Positions 7,661 to 17,185 of a stretch of DNA of 48,019 bases are shown in pieces (positions within the stretch are counted from its first letter, which is position 1; each line of letters starts with the position of its first letter). Below the pieces are notes generated by a model that was not told the DNA's origin, ran no database searches, and saw only the letters and a program-made list of their open reading frames with translations. The stretch lies in contig CADEDN010000021.1 in the NCBI GenBank assembly GCA_902826095.1, forward strand, positions 1 through 48,019. The letters run 5' to 3'. This stretch comes from an uncultured Alphaproteobacteria bacterium. Lineage in GTDB: Bacteria; Pseudomonadota; Alphaproteobacteria; Caulobacterales; Parvularculaceae. The translations under genes were made by a program, and so were the position numbers.

Positions 7661-8436
7661 CGGGTCGCGGTCTCAATCGGCTCTTCGGTGACGGGATAGC
7701 CGAGGCCGTCCGGTATGGTGAGCATCATTGCGCCGTTGCGAAAGGCGACCTGCGGCATGACCGCCGGAATGGCGCGCCGCCTCGCGGAGGCGAAGACCTC
7801 ATTCGCGGATGAGGAAACCGCCAGGAGATCGAGATTGCGCGCGGTTGGAAAAATGATCTTGCGCGCGCCTGATTCCCGCGCAGCAAGCGCCGCCTTGGGT
7901 GAAATCCACAACGCTTCAGTCGCTTCTTCTCCATCTTCCAGGATTTGTTGTCCGCCCGGAAATCGCGCTGCAAAAAAGGCGGTGTCGAACCGCTTGTGAA
8001 GACCCGGCGGCGCGATCCAGTGAGAAAAGAGATGAAGCTGATCGCATGCAAGCCGCAATTCCTCACGGGCGATCAAGTCAAGAAATACGGCGTCGTCCTT
8101 TTCAACTCTGGCGCGCCAGTCGCTCAAGCCGAGCGCGCGTTCGCCAGACGCCATGGCGCCCGCCTTGTCGCGCGCGATCAAGACGCCTGCTTCTTCATAC
8201 GCTTCACGGATCGCGGCGATCTGCGACGCAGCGATCCGCAGATCAGTCGATAGCCCGTCCGCATGCGCCCGCCATGTGGGATCATGATCGCCAGGATCAA
8301 GCCTGCCGCCCGGGAACACGAGCGCGCCTCCGGCAAAGGACGCGCCCTGATGCCGGCAGATCATCAGCACCTCAAACTGAGGCTCATCGCGCAGCAAGAG
8401 GAGTGTGGCCGCGGGTATCGGCTGCTCGTCGCTCAA
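7654..8436 (-). CDS. Nudix hydrolase, NUDT7/19-like
   Basis: A 260-residue Nudix hydrolase. The Nudix box is split as in the NUDT7/NUDT19 group: FPGGRLDPGD, then an insertion, then AAIREAYEEAGVLIA with the metal-binding REAYEE. These relatives often cleave acyl-CoA or CoA species, which would fit the nearby beta-oxidation genes; the substrate is inference. The start is TTG at 8436, chosen because AAGGAG lies five bases upstream. The 3' end overlaps the convergent sugar dehydrogenase by 7 bases. Confidence 0.85.
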   Translation of the reverse strand: MSDEQPIPAATLLLLRDEPQFEVLMICRHQGASFAGGALVFPGGRLDPGDHDPTWRAHADGLSTDLRIAASQIAAIREAYEEAGVLIARDKAGAMASGERALGLSDWRARVEKDDAVFLDLIAREELRLACDQLHLFSHWIAPPGLHKRFDTAFFAARFPGGQQILEDGEEATEALWISPKAALAARESGARKIIFPTARNLDLLAVSSSANEVFASARRRAIPAVMPQVAFRNGAMMLTIPDGLGYPVTEEPIETATRY

Positions 8437-8451
8437 ATTGGCTCCTTCAAT

Positions 8452-8874
8452 TTAAAGCCCTGGTTTGGGCGATCGGACGGGCGGACGGCCATACGTCGCC
8501 TTAGTCACGATGACGGCAAGCCACCCGCCAATGAGAGTCGCCGGAATCGATCCAATCATCATCCATAACGGGTGCGGGAACGCCGAAAAATTCGTTGCGG
8601 CGAACAACAGTATCGTAACGGCGACCACCCACGCGCCCGGCGCCCAGCGCCGTCCGATCAAAGAGGCGGCGACGCCGCCGCCTAGAGCGCCTGCGAACCA
8701 GGCGGAAAGAACAGAGAATTTCGCGCCAAACGGCAGCGCCGCGACTGCGCCCGGATCAGTCGGAACAAATCCGGCGGGCGGCGGAAACAATTGGTGAGAT
8801 ACGCCTTCGACAATCAACACCAATAATGCGCCGATGATGACGCCGACAAGGACCCCTGTGATTGAACGCGCCAC
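8452..8874 (-). CDS. Small four-helix membrane protein, unknown
   Basis: A 140-residue integral membrane protein with about four hydrophobic segments (near residues 5-25, 50-70, 80-97 and 103-124), Gly- and Ala-rich. I recognise no catalytic motif or named family. The start is GTG 8874, with AGGAG seven bases upstream; an ATG two bases earlier is out of frame. It sits between the TauE/SafE permease (17 bases upstream) and the Nudix gene (15 bases downstream) on the same strand, so the three are probably one transcript. Confidence 0.7.
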   Translation of the reverse strand: MARSITGVLVGVIIGALLVLIVEGVSHQLFPPPAGFVPTDPGAVAALPFGAKFSVLSAWFAGALGGGVAASLIGRRWAPGAWVVAVTILLFAATNFSAFPHPLWMMIGSIPATLIGGWLAVIVTKATYGRPPVRSPKPGL

Positions 8875-8891
8875 ATTGCTCTCCTTTCCTG

Positions 8892-9785
8892 TCAGGACAC
8901 CGTCACTTTGGCGGCGTTCGTATCGCCGCTCGATTTCAGGCCGCTCGCTAACATCATGATCGCGGCGATCAGGACGACCGCGGCGACAAGCCAGCGCAAT
9001 AGGTCAAGCGGCATCTCCTTGACGATCAGAGCCGCGACAAGCACCGCCGGCACGCCGCCGACGGTGAGGCCAAGCGCCAACGCCGGATCAAACCGGCGCG
9101 CCTTGATAAAGCGAAGACTAGCCGTCGGCATCAGGAACGCGCAGGCCCCCATCATGATCGGAAACGCCGCGCGCGGGTCCATACCGAGCATGCTGAGCGT
9201 GATAAGCGCTGGCGCATAAAGGCCGATGCCGAGTGTCATCAGAGCGCCAAAAACAAAATGCAGCGCGACGGCGACGACGAACGCCGTCCCCGACAGCGCC
9301 AGCGCCGCCCCGCCGCCTGGCGTCAGGCCAAGATTTCTAATCGTGAAGAGCGCCGCTGCGACAAGCAGCGCGCCCCCCATGCCAAGCCTGATCGCCCGCA
9401 CGGGCATGCGGCGAACGACGCCGGCGCCAAGAACTGCGCCCATGACCGCGGCGCTGAGACAGCAGACCAGCAATGTGACGTCGACACTGACAATGGCGAT
9501 AAAGATCAACGCCTGCGCGATTGTCGGAATCGAGTGGCCGACATTGAGCGTGCCCGGAATATTTTCATCGGCGGAAAGCCGGAAGAATTTCGTGACAGCT
9601 GTCGTCGGCGCAAAAGAGCCGATACCCAGCGTATCGAAAAAATTTGTGACGGCGCCGATCAGCACTGCGGCCATTCCGGTTCTGGGGGCGGCGCCGCCGG
9701 ACCGATAAAACCGGAACCACGCGATTGCGAGCGCGACAACTGCGAGCGCCAGCAATCCCTGCAGGGCGTAAACGATCACCGCCAT
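8892..9785 (-). CDS. TauE/SafE family permease
   Basis: A 297-residue polytopic membrane protein with roughly eight hydrophobic segments in two similar halves, as in TauE/SafE (DUF81) exporters. The first half carries AVLIGAVTNFFDTLGIGSFAPTT-like sequence, matching the family's conserved Gly/Asn-rich loop. Members export sulfite, sulfoacetate or other small organic anions; the substrate here is not evident. It begins 15 bases after the FadB-type gene on the same strand, so it may be read through from the beta-oxidation operon. That position hints at an organic-acid substrate, but this is guesswork. Confidence 0.85.
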   Translation of the reverse strand: MAVIVYALQGLLALAVVALAIAWFRFYRSGGAAPRTGMAAVLIGAVTNFFDTLGIGSFAPTTAVTKFFRLSADENIPGTLNVGHSIPTIAQALIFIAIVSVDVTLLVCCLSAAVMGAVLGAGVVRRMPVRAIRLGMGGALLVAAALFTIRNLGLTPGGGAALALSGTAFVVAVALHFVFGALMTLGIGLYAPALITLSMLGMDPRAAFPIMMGACAFLMPTASLRFIKARRFDPALALGLTVGGVPAVLVAALIVKEMPLDLLRWLVAAVVLIAAIMMLASGLKSSGDTNAAKVTVS

Positions 9786-9800
9786 TCCTCAAGAGGGGCT

Positions 9801-12005
9801 TCAGGCGGCCTTGTACAGCGTTTCCTTTTTCGCCGCCATGTCACGGAACTTTTGGGGCGGATTAAACCTGGCGCCGTAAATTTGTGCGAGGCTTTCCGCT
9901 TTGCGCACGAACGCGTCGACGCCGATCGTGTCGATGTAGCTCATCGGGCCGCCGGTCCAGGGCGCAAAACCCCAACCGAAAATTGCGCCAAGATCCGCCG
10001 ACTGCGGATCATGGACAATGCCTTCGGCGTAACACTGCGCCGCCGGAATAAGCTGCGCGTAGAGTATGCGTTCTTTGACCTCGTCCGGCGTCGGCTGGTT
10101 CTTCGCCGGCGGAAAATAATCCGCGACGCCTTTCCAGAGCGATTTCTTGCCGTCCGCCGGATAATCGTAAAAGCCGCCGCCGGATTTCCGCCCGAGGCGG
10201 CCGAGTTTGTCGACCATCACGGCGAGAAGATCTTCAACGCCCGTCGGCTTATAATCCTTGCCCAGTTCCTTCTTCGTCGACTCCATGACGCGCTTGCCGA
10301 GTTCAAGCGACGTTTCGTCGACGAGCGCCAGCGGTCCGACCGGCATGCCGAGCGACTTCGACACGTTTTCAATCAACGCCGGAGAGATCCCCTCCTTCAC
10401 CATCAGCATCGCCTCGTTAAGATAAGGCGGCACTACGCGGTTTGTGTAAAAACCGCGCGTGTCTTTGACGACGATCGGCGTCTTCTTGATCATGGCGACG
10501 TAGTCGAGCGCCATGGCGAGCGCGCGGTCGCCGGATTTCTCGCCAGGAATGATTTCGACAAGCGGCATCTTGTCGACCGGCGAAAAGAAATGGACGCCGA
10601 TGAACTGCTCGGGGCGTTCGGAATTTTTCGCAAGTCCGCTGATCGGCAGGGTCGATGTGTTCGACGCGAAGATGACCGATTTGCCGATGACAGCCTCGGT
10701 TCTCTTTATGACGTCGCGTTTGATGTCCGGGTCTTCGAACACCGCCTCGATGATCAGATCGACATCCTTCAGATCATTGTAGTCTGTCGTCGGCTTGATT
10801 CGGGCGAGGAGTTCGTCGCCCTTTTCTTTCGAGACTTTGCCGCGCGAGACGCCTTTCTCAACAATGCCGGTCGAATATGCCTTGCCCTTTTCGGCGTACG
10901 CGATATCGCGATCAAGAAGAGCGACCTCGGCGCCGCCTTTGGCGGTCACATAGGCGATCCCGGCGCCCATCATGCCGGCGCCGAGAACGCCGACCTTGCC
11001 GATCTTCGACTTTTCAACGCCCTTCGGACGCTGCTCGCCCTTTTCCGCCGCCTGCTTGTTAATAAACAGTGTACGAATCATGTTGCGCGTCTGCGGACTT
11101 GAGAGCAACTTGAAGAAATACTTCGATTCAATCTTCAGCGCCGTGTCGAAGGGGACGACGGAGCCCTCATACAAACACGAAAGAATGTATTGCACCGCCG
11201 GATAATTGTGGTTGGTCTCACGCTGCGCCATGGCGTTTGACGCCATGTGGAACTGCACGGCGCCGGGATGCGTCGGGCCTGACCCGCCCGGGTATTTAAA
11301 GCCCTTTTTGTCCCAAGGCTGCGCGACTTTGGGATTCGCCTTCACCCAGGCTTTTGCTTTCGCGACGATCTGGTCGCGCGGCGCGATTTCCTGAATGATT
11401 CCCTGCTCGAGCGCTTTTTTCGGATCGATCGGCTGGCCCTGCGTCGCGAGCATCGCGGCGTTCTGAAGACCGGCAAGGCGCGGCAGGCGCTGCGTGCCGC
11501 CGCCGCCGGGCAAAAGGCCGACCTGCACCTCCGGAACGCCGAGCTGGATTTTCGGATCATCCGCGACGATGCGGTGGTGGCAGGCAAGCACAAGCTCAAG
11601 CCCGCCGCCGAGCGCGAGGCCTCCAACGGCGGCCGCAACCGGCTTGGCGTAAGCTTCGCCGTTTTGCAGCGCCTTGGCTGTCTTTCCTGACGTTTCGAGC
11701 TTCCGAAGCATCTTGTTCAATGCGAAAATAGCTTCGAACTGATCTTTCTGCCCGGCCTCGCGCATTGATTTCATTCCGCCGCCGCCGAGCATCCTCAAAT
11801 CGGCGCCAGCCAGAAAGCCGGAGGTCTTGCCCGAGGTGATGACCGCGCCTTTGATCGCGTCATCGGAACAGAATTTTTCGATAAACGCCGCAAACTCCGT
11901 CATCAGCGCTTCGTTCCAGACGTTCATCGACTGGCCCTTCAAGTCGATCGTGACGAGTGCAACGCCGTCGCCGTCGACCGATACCGTCATCGCTTCATTT
12001 GACAT
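9801..12005 (-). CDS. FadB/FadJ-type enoyl-CoA hydratase/3-hydroxyacyl-CoA dehydrogenase
   Basis: A 734-residue bifunctional beta-oxidation enzyme. Residues 1-190 form a crotonase domain (GGLALGGGLELVLACHH; LLPGGGGTQRLPRL). A Rossmann domain begins near residue 320 (VGVLGAGMMGAGIA), followed by the 3-hydroxyacyl-CoA dehydrogenase core with HFFSPVDKMPLVEII and DTRGFYTNRV, and a second C-terminal dehydrogenase domain. It hydrates enoyl-CoA and oxidises the product with NAD. Its start lies 22 bases after the thiolase stop, so the two form an operon in the order thiolase-FadB, the reverse of E. coli fadBA. FadB versus FadJ cannot be decided from the sequence alone. Confidence 0.95.
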   Translation of the reverse strand: MSNEAMTVSVDGDGVALVTIDLKGQSMNVWNEALMTEFAAFIEKFCSDDAIKGAVITSGKTSGFLAGADLRMLGGGGMKSMREAGQKDQFEAIFALNKMLRKLETSGKTAKALQNGEAYAKPVAAAVGGLALGGGLELVLACHHRIVADDPKIQLGVPEVQVGLLPGGGGTQRLPRLAGLQNAAMLATQGQPIDPKKALEQGIIQEIAPRDQIVAKAKAWVKANPKVAQPWDKKGFKYPGGSGPTHPGAVQFHMASNAMAQRETNHNYPAVQYILSCLYEGSVVPFDTALKIESKYFFKLLSSPQTRNMIRTLFINKQAAEKGEQRPKGVEKSKIGKVGVLGAGMMGAGIAYVTAKGGAEVALLDRDIAYAEKGKAYSTGIVEKGVSRGKVSKEKGDELLARIKPTTDYNDLKDVDLIIEAVFEDPDIKRDVIKRTEAVIGKSVIFASNTSTLPISGLAKNSERPEQFIGVHFFSPVDKMPLVEIIPGEKSGDRALAMALDYVAMIKKTPIVVKDTRGFYTNRVVPPYLNEAMLMVKEGISPALIENVSKSLGMPVGPLALVDETSLELGKRVMESTKKELGKDYKPTGVEDLLAVMVDKLGRLGRKSGGGFYDYPADGKKSLWKGVADYFPPAKNQPTPDEVKERILYAQLIPAAQCYAEGIVHDPQSADLGAIFGWGFAPWTGGPMSYIDTIGVDAFVRKAESLAQIYGARFNPPQKFRDMAAKKETLYKAA

Positions 12006-12027
12006 GTTCTATCTCTCGCTTGCCGAG

Positions 12028-13236
12028 TTAAACGCGTTCAATGATGGTCGCCGTGCCCATGCCGGCGCCGATGCAAAGCGTGATCAGCGCCGTTGACTTG
12101 CCCGAGCGCTCGAGCTCATCGACCATCGTCCCGAAAATCATCGAGCCGGTCGCGCCGAGCGGATGGCCCATGGCGATCGCGCCGCCGTTGACGTTGATCT
12201 GCGAATGATCGATGGCGAGCGCCTGCATGAAGCGCAGGACAACTGACGCGAACGCCTCATTCAGCTCCCAGAGGTCGATATCTTTCTTCGTCATGCCCGC
12301 GCGCTTCAGCGCTTTTTGCGCCGCGAATTCAGGGCCGGTCAGCATGATCGTCGGCTCAGCGCCGATCGAGGCCATAGAGACTATCCGTGCGCGCGGTTTC
12401 AAACCAAGCTTGGCTCCAGCTTCCTTTGTTCCCATCAGAACGGCCGCGGCGCCGTCGACAATGCCGGAAGAATTCCCGGCGTGATGGATATGATTGATCT
12501 TTTCGATCTCGGGATATTTCTGAATGGCGACGGCGTTAAAGCCGAAACTCTCGCCTAGCATGGCGAATGAGGGCGCCAGAGCGCCGAGCGTCTGCATGTT
12601 TGTGTCAGGACGAATGGTTTCATCCTGCGCGAGGATCTCGGCGCCGATAATGTCCTTCACCGGAACAATTGACTTCTTGAATCGCCCCTCTTTCCACGAC
12701 TTCGCGGCGCGCTTGTGGCTTTCAACCGAATACGCATCGACATCGTCACGCGAAAAACCATATTTCGTCGCGATCAGGTCCGCTGAAATGCCTTGCGGCA
12801 CGAAATAGGTCTTGAAGGCGACCGATGGATCGACCGGCCACGCGCCGCCGTCCGATCCCATGGGCACCCGGCTCATCGATTCAACGCCGCCGCCGATCGT
12901 CATGTCCGCTTCGCCCGATTTGACCTTGGCGGCCGCGATGTTGATCGCTTCAAGACCTGACGCGCAAAAACGATTGACCTGGATGCCGGCGGTCGTCTCC
13001 GCATAACCGGCGTTCAGCACCGCAGTGCGGGTGATGACGGCGCCTTGCTCGCCGACCGGAGACACGCACCCCATGGCGACGTCATCAACTTGGGCCGTGT
13101 CAAGTTTATTGCGGTCGCGGATCGCTTCCAGAACCTGGGTGGCGAGTTGAACAGGTGTCACTTCGTGAAGGCCGCCATCCGACTTTCCCTTGCCCCTTGG
13201 GGTCCGAACGGCGTCAAAAACATACGCTTCAGTCAT
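12028..13236 (-). CDS. Acetyl-CoA acyltransferase (thiolase)
   Basis: A 402-residue thiolase catalysing the last step of beta-oxidation. The nucleophilic Cys is in [14 protein letters not shown], the His in [15 protein letters not shown], and the second Cys in CIGAGMG; NEAFA is also present. I chose ATG 13236 ([16 protein letters not shown]) over an upstream frame opening at 13341, because the family starts here and an AGAGGA ribosome site precedes it. It pairs with the FadB-type gene downstream, probably as the alpha2beta2 fatty-acid oxidation complex. It diverges from putA across a 185-base spacer. Confidence 0.94.
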   Translation of the reverse strand: MTEAYVFDAVRTPRGKGKSDGGLHEVTPVQLATQVLEAIRDRNKLDTAQVDDVAMGCVSPVGEQGAVITRTAVLNAGYAETTAGIQVNRFCASGLEAINIAAAKVKSGEADMTIGGGVESMSRVPMGSDGGAWPVDPSVAFKTYFVPQGISADLIATKYGFSRDDVDAYSVESHKRAAKSWKEGRFKKSIVPVKDIIGAEILAQDETIRPDTNMQTLGALAPSFAMLGESFGFNAVAIQKYPEIEKINHIHHAGNSSGIVDGAAAVLMGTKEAGAKLGLKPRARIVSMASIGAEPTIMLTGPEFAAQKALKRAGMTKKDIDLWELNEAFASVVLRFMQALAIDHSQINVNGGAIAMGHPLGATGSMIFGTMVDELERSGKSTALITLCIGAGMGTATIIERV

Positions 13237-13362
13237 GGGAATGTTCCTCTTCGGAATTGCGGATCGGCCGGCTTCGGATCCTGGGTCGGGCAGCCTGGAA
13301 AAACTACCTAAGCGCCTGCCCGGGCCCGCGCAATGTTGCATCGCAGTAGTCGATCGCCGGGC

Positions 13363-13373
13363 ATGACAGTCAT
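13363..13373. promoter_or_regulatory. Palindrome upstream of putA, possible operator
   Basis: ATGACAGTCAT is a perfect 11-base palindrome centred 54 bases before the putA start, flanked by CGGGC on the left and CCCG on the right. It lies in the 185-base divergent spacer between thiolase and putA. PutA here has no DNA-binding domain, so a separate regulator would be expected; Lrp-type activation of putA is known in alphaproteobacteria. No regulator gene is nearby, so the call is speculative. Confidence 0.25.
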
Positions 13374-13421
13374 CCCGCTTCGGGCTATGGCGATGCCGCT
13401 TTTCAGACTTTCAGGACCGCC

Positions 13422-16400
13422 ATGACCCCGGCCTCGCCGCTCGCCGAATTCAGGAGAAAGATTCGCGACCACACGCTTTTCGCTGAGGCGGACCGGGCGG
13501 CGACGTTGCTCCCTGAGGCCGAGATTTCGACGCAGGTCCGGCGCGCCGCCCAGGAGAACGCCGCCGCGTTCGTCAAGGAAGCGCGCGCCGAGGCCTCCCG
13601 ATCGACCCTTGTCGACAAATTCCTGCAGGAATACGGCCTGTCGACCGCCGAGGGCGTCACCTTGATGAGGCTTGCCGAGGCTTTGCTGCGAACCCCCGAT
13701 GCGGCGACAGCCGACGCCCTGATCAAGGACAAGGTCGAGGCTGGAGACTGGGCCGCCCACAAGGGCCGAAGCCCCTTCCCGCTCGTCAATTTTTCGACCA
13801 GAGCCCTGATGCTCACGGCCGCCTGGCTTGACGACGTCGAGGGCGCCGACCCTACGAAGAGGATCGTCCGCGCGACCAAGGACCTGCTCGACCGGGTCGG
13901 CGAGCCGGTCATCCGCAGCGCCGTCGCGCAGGCGATGAAGATCATGGGCGAACATTTCGTCCTTGGAGAGACGATCGGCGATGCGCAAAAGCGCGCCCGC
14001 GACTACGTAAAGAAAGGGTACAAATTCTCTTACGACATGCTCGGCGAGGCGGCGCACACCGCCGTCGACGCCGCCAAATATTTTCGCGATTACGAGACCG
14101 CGATCGCCGACATTGCGAAGTCGGCGACCAACGATCGGTCGGTCGACAATCCTGGCATTTCGGTGAAGCTCTCCGCGCTGCACCCGCGCTATGAATATGG
14201 CAAACGGGACCGCATATTGAAGGAACTTGGCGAGCGCGCCCGGACGCTCGCGATCCAGGCGAAGGAAGCCAATATCGGCTTCAATATCGACGCGGAGGAA
14301 GCCGCGCGCCTCGATCTTTCGCTTGATCTTGTTGAAGCGCTGATGCGGGACGCCAAACTTGACGGCTGGGACGGGTTCGGCGTCGTCGTTCAAGCCTATC
14401 AGCGCCGAGCGCCCTATGTCATCGACTGGCTCGCCGCGCTGGCGCGCGAACGCGGCCGGCGGATCATGGTGCGCCTCGTCAAAGGCGCCTATTGGGACGC
14501 CGAAATCAAGCGCGCGCAAGTGATGGGCCTTGAAAGCTATCCCGTCTTCACACGCAAGGCGCTGACCGATGTTTCCTACCAGGCCTGCGCCAGGAAACTC
14601 TTTGCGAACGCGGACATCATCTATCCGCAATTTGCAACGCACAATGCGCTGACCGCGGCGCTTGTTCGCGAAATGGCCGGCGATGTCGGAGAATATGAGC
14701 TTCAGCGCCTACATGGCATGGGCGAAGCGCTGCATGACAGCCTGCTGAAAGCCGGCCTTAGATCGCGCATTTACGCGCCAGTCGGCGGCCATCGCGAACT
14801 GCTGCCCTATCTCGTCCGGCGACTGCTCGAAAACGGCGCCAATTCGTCCTTCGTCAACCAGCTCTTCGATAGCGACCTGTCGGTCGATGACATCGTCGCC
14901 GATCCCGTCGAAGAAACCAAAGCGCTGAACATCGTCGCGAACACCGCAATCCCGGCCCCGCGCGATCTCTTCGCGGGAAAAAGACTGCTCTCGGAAGGCT
15001 GGGATGAAACCGATCCGGAGACCGCGGAGCAATTGCAGTTGGCGGTCGGGCAGGCGCTCGATAACCGGCGCCGCTACGGACCGATCATTGACGGCGCCAG
15101 TCCCAAAGGCGAGACGGCTGTCTCCGTCAATCCGGCGCACAATGGCGAAACGATCGGCCGCATCGATCTCGCCGAGCCGGCCCATGTCGATCTCGCTTGC
15201 AACGCCGCCGCCGCCTCGCAGCAAGAATGGGCGCGGCGCTCGGCGAAGGGGCGCGGCGACATACTCCGGCGCGCAGCGTCGATGCTTGAAGATCGGGCCG
15301 AGCAGTTCATGCAGCTGGCGACGCGAGAGGCGGGCAAGACGATTCCCGATGCGATCGCAGAAGTGCGGGAAGCGGTCGATTTCTTGCGCTTTTACGCCGA
15401 TGAAGCCGAGGCGCTTCAGGGCGAGCCGCTCGGCGTCGTCGCCTGCATTTCTCCCTGGAATTTTCCGCTGGCGATCTTCCTCGGCCAAGTCGCCGCGGCG
15501 CTCGCCGCCGGCAACGCCGTCGTCGCAAAGCCGGCGGAGCAAACGCCGATCATCGCGCATGACGCGGTCCGGCTTCTCCACGAGGCGGGAGTCCCGACCG
15601 GCGTTCTTCACTTTCTGCCTGGCGACGGTCCGTCCGTAGGCGGACCTTTGGTGAGGCACGCGCGGGTCGGCGGCGTCGTCTTCACCGGTTCGACCGACGT
15701 CGCGCGGATCATCAACAAATCGCTCGTCGAGTCCGAAAAGGCTGACGCCGCTCTGATCGCGGAAACCGGCGGCATTAACGCCATGATCGTCGATTCGACG
15801 GCGCTCCTTGAACAAGCGGTCCGCGACACGGTCGCCTCGGCGTTCCAGAGCGCCGGCCAGCGCTGTTCGGCCTGCCGCCTCGTCTGCGTTCAGGAGGATG
15901 TCGCCGACCGATTCAATGAAATGCTCGCCGGCGCGATGGCTGAACTCGCGGTCGGCGATCCGGCCCTGCTCTCGACCGATGTTGGCCCTGTCATTGACGC
16001 CGAGGCGCTCGGCGTCATCGAAGGCCACATCGCCGAGATGGAAGCCTCCGCGCGCCTCATCGCCCGTGCGCCGGAGGTCAGCGCAAACGTCAAGGGGACT
16101 TTTGTCCGGCCGGCGGCTTTTGAAATTGACAAGATCGCTGATCTGAAGCGCGAAATATTCGGCCCGGTTCTGCACATTGTCCGCTTCAAGGCCGGCGAGA
16201 TCGAATCCCTGATCGACAATATCAACGCTCTCGGTTTTGGCCTCACCATGGGCGTGCATTCAAGGATTGACGAGACGATGCATGCGATCGTCGCCAAGGC
16301 CCGCATCGGCAATATTTACGTCAATCGCAACCAGATCGGCGCCGTTGTCGGCGTTCAGCCCTTTGGCGGCGAAGGACTTTCGGGAACCGGCCCGAAAGCG

Positions 16401-17111
16401 GGCGGCCCGCATTATCTTCATGCATTGCAGAAGACGCCCGCCCCGACGGGCCGCGAAACGATCGCCATCAATACGAACGCGCCGATGCCGCTTTTCGACC
16501 AGCAATTGCGGAAAGCCGAGGCTGCGTTTGCGCGCTGGAGCGCCTCGCCCTCGCGGCGGGAGATCCTTGTGCGCGCCGCGGGGCTCGCCGGCGACAACGC
16601 GGAAATCTTCAGGCTTGCGAGCGCGTTCTACGGCCAGCACTTCGAGAATGCGCAAGAACTCCCCGGCCCGACCGGCGAGTCGAACACGCTTCGCCTGAAG
16701 GGTCGAGGCGTCATCCTCTGCCTCGGCGGCGGCGTTGACGCGGCGAACCGTCGACAAATTGCTCTCGCCCTCGCAGCCGGCAACGCGATCGTCTGTTCAG
16801 CGAGCCTTGGCGACAAGATTTCCGCAGCGCTCTCGAAAGCGGCGGCGCCGGAGGACCTCATCGCGTCGATCCCGCAGGCGCAGACGATCCACGAGGCGGC
16901 GCTGCTCGATCCTCGTATACGCGGGGTCGCCTTCGACGGCGCCGGCGAGAGCCGGAAAGCGATTGTGCAGTCGCTCGCGCGGCGGGACGGCGCCATTATT
17001 CCGCTCCTGTCGAGCCTCGACCGCCCGGCGCGCTTTGCCGTCGAGCGCACGCTGACCATCAACACGACCGCGGCCGGCGGCGACGTACGCCTTCTCTCAC
17101 TGCCCGAATAG
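13422..17111 (+). CDS. putA: Bifunctional proline/glutamate-semialdehyde dehydrogenase PutA
   Basis: A 1229-residue PutA that oxidises proline to glutamate in two steps. An N-terminal arm precedes the FAD-dependent proline dehydrogenase barrel (IDAEEAARLDLSLD; RLVKGAYWDAEIKRAQ near residue 350; FATHNALT). The aldehyde dehydrogenase domain follows, with SPWNFPLAIFLGQ, the Glu in AETGG and catalytic Cys815 in GQRCSACR. The last 200 residues are a degenerate aldehyde-dehydrogenase-like C-terminal domain. The ribbon-helix-helix DNA-binding domain of E. coli PutA is missing, so this is a type B enzyme: not trifunctional, and not self-regulating. It is monocistronic and diverges from the thiolase operon. 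Confidence 0.97.
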   Translation: MTPASPLAEFRRKIRDHTLFAEADRAATLLPEAEISTQVRRAAQENAAAFVKEARAEASRSTLVDKFLQEYGLSTAEGVTLMRLAEALLRTPDAATADALIKDKVEAGDWAAHKGRSPFPLVNFSTRALMLTAAWLDDVEGADPTKRIVRATKDLLDRVGEPVIRSAVAQAMKIMGEHFVLGETIGDAQKRARDYVKKGYKFSYDMLGEAAHTAVDAAKYFRDYETAIADIAKSATNDRSVDNPGISVKLSALHPRYEYGKRDRILKELGERARTLAIQAKEANIGFNIDAEEAARLDLSLDLVEALMRDAKLDGWDGFGVVVQAYQRRAPYVIDWLAALARERGRRIMVRLVKGAYWDAEIKRAQVMGLESYPVFTRKALTDVSYQACARKLFANADIIYPQFATHNALTAALVREMAGDVGEYELQRLHGMGEALHDSLLKAGLRSRIYAPVGGHRELLPYLVRRLLENGANSSFVNQLFDSDLSVDDIVADPVEETKALNIVANTAIPAPRDLFAGKRLLSEGWDETDPETAEQLQLAVGQALDNRRRYGPIIDGASPKGETAVSVNPAHNGETIGRIDLAEPAHVDLACNAAAASQQEWARRSAKGRGDILRRAASMLEDRAEQFMQLATREAGKTIPDAIAEVREAVDFLRFYADEAEALQGEPLGVVACISPWNFPLAIFLGQVAAALAAGNAVVAKPAEQTPIIAHDAVRLLHEAGVPTGVLHFLPGDGPSVGGPLVRHARVGGVVFTGSTDVARIINKSLVESEKADAALIAETGGINAMIVDSTALLEQAVRDTVASAFQSAGQRCSACRLVCVQEDVADRFNEMLAGAMAELAVGDPALLSTDVGPVIDAEALGVIEGHIAEMEASARLIARAPEVSANVKGTFVRPAAFEIDKIADLKREIFGPVLHIVRFKAGEIESLIDNINALGFGLTMGVHSRIDETMHAIVAKARIGNIYVNRNQIGAVVGVQPFGGEGLSGTGPKAGGPHYLHALQKTPAPTGRETIAINTNAPMPLFDQQLRKAEAAFARWSASPSRREILVRAAGLAGDNAEIFRLASAFYGQHFENAQELPGPTGESNTLRLKGRGVILCLGGGVDAANRRQIALALAAGNAIVCSASLGDKISAALSKAAAPEDLIASIPQAQTIHEAALLDPRIRGVAFDGAGESRKAIVQSLARRDGAIIPLLSSLDRPARFAVERTLTINTTAAGGDVRLLSLPE

Positions 17112-17185
17112 TCGCGTTCCGCCGCAGCGGGCGCGCCGTTCGCCGCAACGGCCTTGTTTGACGCTGGAAAAGAGGGGTGTGGTAT

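Noticed and set aside
9258-11102. 614-codon plus-strand open frame
   Set aside because: It is antisense to the TauE permease and FadB-type genes, has low-complexity Arg-rich composition and no recognisable domain.
13308-14642. 444-codon minus-strand open frame overlapping the thiolase-putA spacer
   Set aside because: Most of it is antisense to putA and it has no domain or ribosome site.
14709-16259. 516-codon minus-strand open frame
   Set aside because: It is antisense to putA, whose motifs are unambiguous; composition is typical of a shadow frame.
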